NCBI RefSeq assembly: GCF_016907735.1 | Contig: NZ_JAFBCP010000001.1 | Location: 310,001 to 374,000 of the forward strand | Source of the DNA: Brevibacterium paucivorans | GTDB lineage: Bacteria > Actinomycetota > Actinomycetes > Actinomycetales > Brevibacteriaceae | DNA length: 64,000 nt | Direction: 5' to 3' | In this document: positions 61,645 through 64,000 of the stretch, one piece after another | How positions within the stretch are numbered: the stretch's first letter is position 1 | Layout of the letters: each line of letters opens with the position of its first letter | The notes under the pieces: generated by a model | Seen by the model: the letters and a program-made list of their open reading frames with translations, nothing else | What the model was told of the DNA's origin: nothing | Databases searched by the model: none | Made by a program: the position numbers and the translations under genes

Positions 61645-62803
61645 CCAAGACTGAAGCAATCACCACGGATCCTGCACTGACCGAGGTGAACCCACCCACC
61701 AGCATGGGTGGCAGCATCGCTTCGCTCAGTGCCTCACGTTCTTCGTCTGTGCGTCCTACCGAACGCACAACTTCGTTGGTGAGGAGGTAGTCGGCTGGGA
61801 AACCGTACATAGCGGTCAGCGCCACCGACATTCCAAGGGTCGTCTTCCATTTGAGGAGCTTGGTGGCGATCGCACCACCAATCATGATGCCCACAGCACC
61901 CACTGCCAGAATGACAGCCACTGGTAGCAGAGCAGCCAGAACATCCGACAGGGAGGCAGCAACCAGAGGTGCCATCACAATAGCGACAACACTGGCCATG
62001 GCGATTCCGAACGAGCTGGATTTCTCCATTGAGCGTTCTGGAGTCAGGCCAATTGCGGTCGACGCAACACCCAGGACCAGGGCGATGATTGACGACGGAA
62101 TGTGCGTGGGCATAGCCAGAAGCGTCGCAAGTGAACCGCCCACCAGAATGAGGAACAAGACGAAGAGTTCGTTGTCGACCAGCATGTCGGGAAGGTTGAC
62201 GAGCTTCTTACCGCTGCCATTTTCCTTTTCGACTTTCTTTTGCTTGCGAGCCAGTTCTTCCAGGTCACCGGAATCACGAAGTTTGATCGCGAACTTGCGC
62301 AACAATAGGTTAGTCAATGGCATGGACGGCAGGGACTGAAGCATCAGCACAAGGGCTGGCAACACTACGATTGCGGAGTCCACGTTGGCAGCTTTCAAGC
62401 CATCGGTGGTCAAACCCGTTGATACGATCCCACCAGCCAGAGGACCGGAACCAGCCACAACGTACTGGAAGCCAAAGATTGGGCCCACCACTGCAGCGAT
62501 CACACCCACGGCGACGATCATTCCAGCAATCGAAATCACTACACTGCGCCACTGAGCGAGCATCGTTTTCAAAGGGATCAGCGAACCCATGTGGAACAAA
62601 AGAGGTGCCACCAGAATCGCGTAGATCTGTGGGAAGAACGAGTCGTCGATGATGGTGTTGGGAATGATCTTGAGTTGAACTGCAATAAACGTTCCCAACA
62701 TGGCGATCAAAAGTGCCGGGATGCGGGCTTTTGACCACAGGGACATCAGCTCGCCCAACGCAATGAAGGCGAGAATGATTGTTGCGGCGAAGATAGGGGT
62801 CAT
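61631..62803 (-). CDS. Polytopic membrane protein, putative GltS-like transporter
   Basis: A 390-residue protein with about ten helices. A hydrophilic Lys/Glu loop near 190-215 splits two halves; each half has a Gly-rich broken helix (AGGIVSTGLTTDGLKAAN near 130, GGAIATKLLKW near 315). This resembles sodium/glutamate (GltS) or related secondary carriers, but no family could be fixed by eye. The ATG at 62803 overlaps the M20 peptidase stop by 4 bases, so the two are coupled; the pairing suggests it carries the peptidase's substrate or product. Confidence 0.6.
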   Translation of the reverse strand: MTPIFAATIILAFIALGELMSLWSKARIPALLIAMLGTFIAVQLKIIPNTIIDDSFFPQIYAILVAPLLFHMGSLIPLKTMLAQWRSVVISIAGMIVAVGVIAAVVGPIFGFQYVVAGSGPLAGGIVSTGLTTDGLKAANVDSAIVVLPALVLMLQSLPSMPLTNLLLRKFAIKLRDSGDLEELARKQKKVEKENGSGKKLVNLPDMLVDNELFVLFLILVGGSLATLLAMPTHIPSSIIALVLGVASTAIGLTPERSMEKSSSFGIAMASVVAIVMAPLVAASLSDVLAALLPVAVILAVGAVGIMIGGAIATKLLKWKTTLGMSVALTAMYGFPADYLLTNEVVRSVGRTDEEREALSEAMLPPMLVGGFTSVSAGSVVIASVLVSFL

Positions 62804-63999
62804 GAGTTGCTTCCTCGTTGGTTGTGCTCCCACGCAATGTGGGCGAGCGCTGCGGCCTGGTCGGCCAAGACGGAGTCGTCAAAAAGTACGTGTGGTGAAT
62901 GGTTGTAGGCGGCTGTAGCCGGATCCACCTCAGGTGGGCTCGCTTGAAGCATCAGGTATGCACCGGGCACTTCTTGTAAAACGAACGAAAAGTCTTCCGA
63001 GCCCATAACCGGTTCATCCGGCACGCGGAAACGTTCACGGCCGAACACCTTGGTTAGTGTTGAGTTCACGAGTTCTGCTTCGTCACGCGTATTGACCGTG
63101 ACGGGATAAAATTGCTCCCAGTCAAAATCAACTGTGCAGTTATGCGCTTGGGCAATACTGTCGGCCAGCTGTTTGGCATACTGCGGAAACTTCTGAGTGG
63201 TTTCGTGGGACAGCGTCCTTACTGTCCCACCCATCGAAGCAGACGGTGGGATCACATTCAGTGCCTCGCCACCCTGCAGCGTTGTGATGGAGAGAACTAC
63301 CGGGTCAAAAACGTTGAAGCGTCGGGTAATCATGACCTGAAGTGCCTGGCAGAACTCAACGAGTGGTGACACTGGGTCGATGGCCTCGTCCGGCCTAGAA
63401 CCGTGGCCACCTTCACCATGGAAAGTCACGCGTAGGTAGTTCGACCCAGCCATTGCTGTTCCGGGACGACACTCAAAGATGCCCTGCTCACCAGGGAGAA
63501 CGTGAAGAGCGAACGCAGCATCAACTGGTGAGCCGGCAATTGATAAAAGGCCTTCGTCGAGCATTGGCTTTGCCCCTCCGGGCCCCTCCTCCCCCGGCTG
63601 GAACATGAAAACAACAGTTCCCGCAAGTTCGTCCTTGTGGGCGCTTAAAAGTCGGGCTGCACCAACCAAGCCTGCTGTGTGCAGGTCGTGGCCACACGCG
63701 TGCATGTTGCCATTCGTGGCCGCATACGGCAAACCGGTTTCTTCAACAACGGGAAGGGCGTCCATGTCACCACGAAGCAACACTGTGGGTCCGGGCTTAT
63801 CACCACGTAAAACCGCCGTGATCGAGGACAATTCTTTGCCCAAGGTGATTTCTACCGGCAACCCGGACAGCGCTTCGAGCACACGTTTTTGGGTACGCGG
63901 CAGATCATTTCCCAACTCTGGATCAGCGTGAAGTGCTCTGCGGAGCGCAATGAGATCTCTCGCCAATTCCTTCGCTTCCGCAATAAAATCGATCGTCAT
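62800..63999 (-). CDS. M20 family metallopeptidase (amidohydrolase, HipO/AbgB-like)
   Basis: A 399-residue protein, complete within the window: the start codon ends one base before the right edge. M20D motifs are LIALRRALHADPELG near residue 17, LLRGDMDALPV near 75, GNMHACGHDLHTA near 97 with the bimetal Cys/His, FQPGEEGPGGAKPML near 133 and HGEGGHGSRPDEAIDP near 195. A terminal His stands in YNHSPHVLFD near 368. Family members hydrolyse N-acyl amino acids or small amide conjugates; the substrate here is unknown. Upstream sequence is outside the window, so promoter and first gene of the operon cannot be judged. Confidence 0.9.
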   Translation of the reverse strand: MTIDFIAEAKELARDLIALRRALHADPELGNDLPRTQKRVLEALSGLPVEITLGKELSSITAVLRGDKPGPTVLLRGDMDALPVVEETGLPYAATNGNMHACGHDLHTAGLVGAARLLSAHKDELAGTVVFMFQPGEEGPGGAKPMLDEGLLSIAGSPVDAAFALHVLPGEQGIFECRPGTAMAGSNYLRVTFHGEGGHGSRPDEAIDPVSPLVEFCQALQVMITRRFNVFDPVVLSITTLQGGEALNVIPPSASMGGTVRTLSHETTQKFPQYAKQLADSIAQAHNCTVDFDWEQFYPVTVNTRDEAELVNSTLTKVFGRERFRVPDEPVMGSEDFSFVLQEVPGAYLMLQASPPEVDPATAAYNHSPHVLFDDSVLADQAAALAHIAWEHNQRGSNS

Positions 64000-64000
64000 C

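Noticed and set aside
1-64000. ACCTCGG as a Chi-like or FtsK-orienting (KOPS) motif
   Set aside because: Counts on the two strands are nearly equal in 64 kb, whereas those motifs are strongly strand-biased; AdnAB is also not known to use Chi.

Overview
The window reads as a 64 kb chromosomal segment of an actinobacterium, most likely a Micrococcales relative with moderate G+C (high fifties percent by eye). The reasons are AdnAB in place of RecBCD, a mycothiol-type MshB deacetylase, a fused MprF-type/lysyl-tRNA synthetase (LysX), monomeric NADP isocitrate dehydrogenase, actinobacterial DapD and DapC, the small families DUF3107 and DUF3117, DivIVA-like and LGFP-repeat wall proteins, and many probably leaderless genes with a TANNNT box 5-7 nt before the start codon. 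No rRNA, tRNA, CRISPR array, transposase or prophage gene was found. Almost all of it is ordinary core genome.

Layout. 1-6.8 kb: tail of a probable kinase-fold gene, then adnA-adnB (minus strand). 6.9-16.3 kb: TetR regulator, DUF3107, ferritin-like protein, DEAD-box RNA helicase, PHP phosphoesterase, aminopeptidase P, P1/DmpA-type peptidase, YflT-like protein, Mrp, TatB, O-methyltransferase, DUF3117. 16.4-21.1 kb: an overlapping minus-strand operon dapE-LOG-DivIVA-like-PIG-V-like membrane protein, with dapD divergent from dapE. 21.1-24.6 kb: an accessory-looking island holding 746 gene-free bases with a large hairpin and 14-bp tandem repeats, then a DUF222/HNH endonuclease gene with its own strong promoter. 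24.6-28.6 kb: citrate synthase, dapC, ferredoxin fdxA, a GNAT protein. 28.6-35.5 kb: minus-strand cluster typA-mshB-vanW-vanW. 35.7-41.4 kb: a complete peptide ABC transporter operon with a lipoprotein and intercistronic hairpin. 41.4-47.5 kb: PH-domain protein, MBL hydrolase, paired SMR exporters, alpha/beta hydrolase, thymidine kinase, isocitrate dehydrogenase, LapA-like protein. 47.6-52.7 kb: Imm33-like protein, ZIP transporter, diacylglycerol kinase-like protein, and a divergent pair of wall hydrolases (NlpC/P60 and amidase/LGFP). 52.8-64 kb: Tpx, DUF808, DUF368, SufE, hydrolases, RlmA-type methyltransferase, LysX, a transporter-like membrane protein and an M20 peptidase.

Functional themes are diaminopimelate/peptidoglycan supply (dapC, dapD, dapE), wall remodelling (amidase, NlpC/P60, two VanW proteins), mycothiol (mshB), TCA entry enzymes (gltA, icd), DNA end processing (adnAB), peptide uptake and membrane lipid modification (lysX).

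The signal not explained by gene content is a strongly over-represented, strand-balanced 7-mer, ACCTCGG/CCGAGGT. It occurs about 60 times in 64 kb against roughly 11 expected from base composition, and twice forms the perfect palindrome ACCTCGGCCGAGGT. Other points worth a look are a 12-nt element shared by the leaders of the two divergent wall hydrolases, a 73-nt hairpin upstream of the HNH gene, a probable CTG start in an SMR gene, a degenerate Walker B in AdnA and an MshB fused to a membrane domain.
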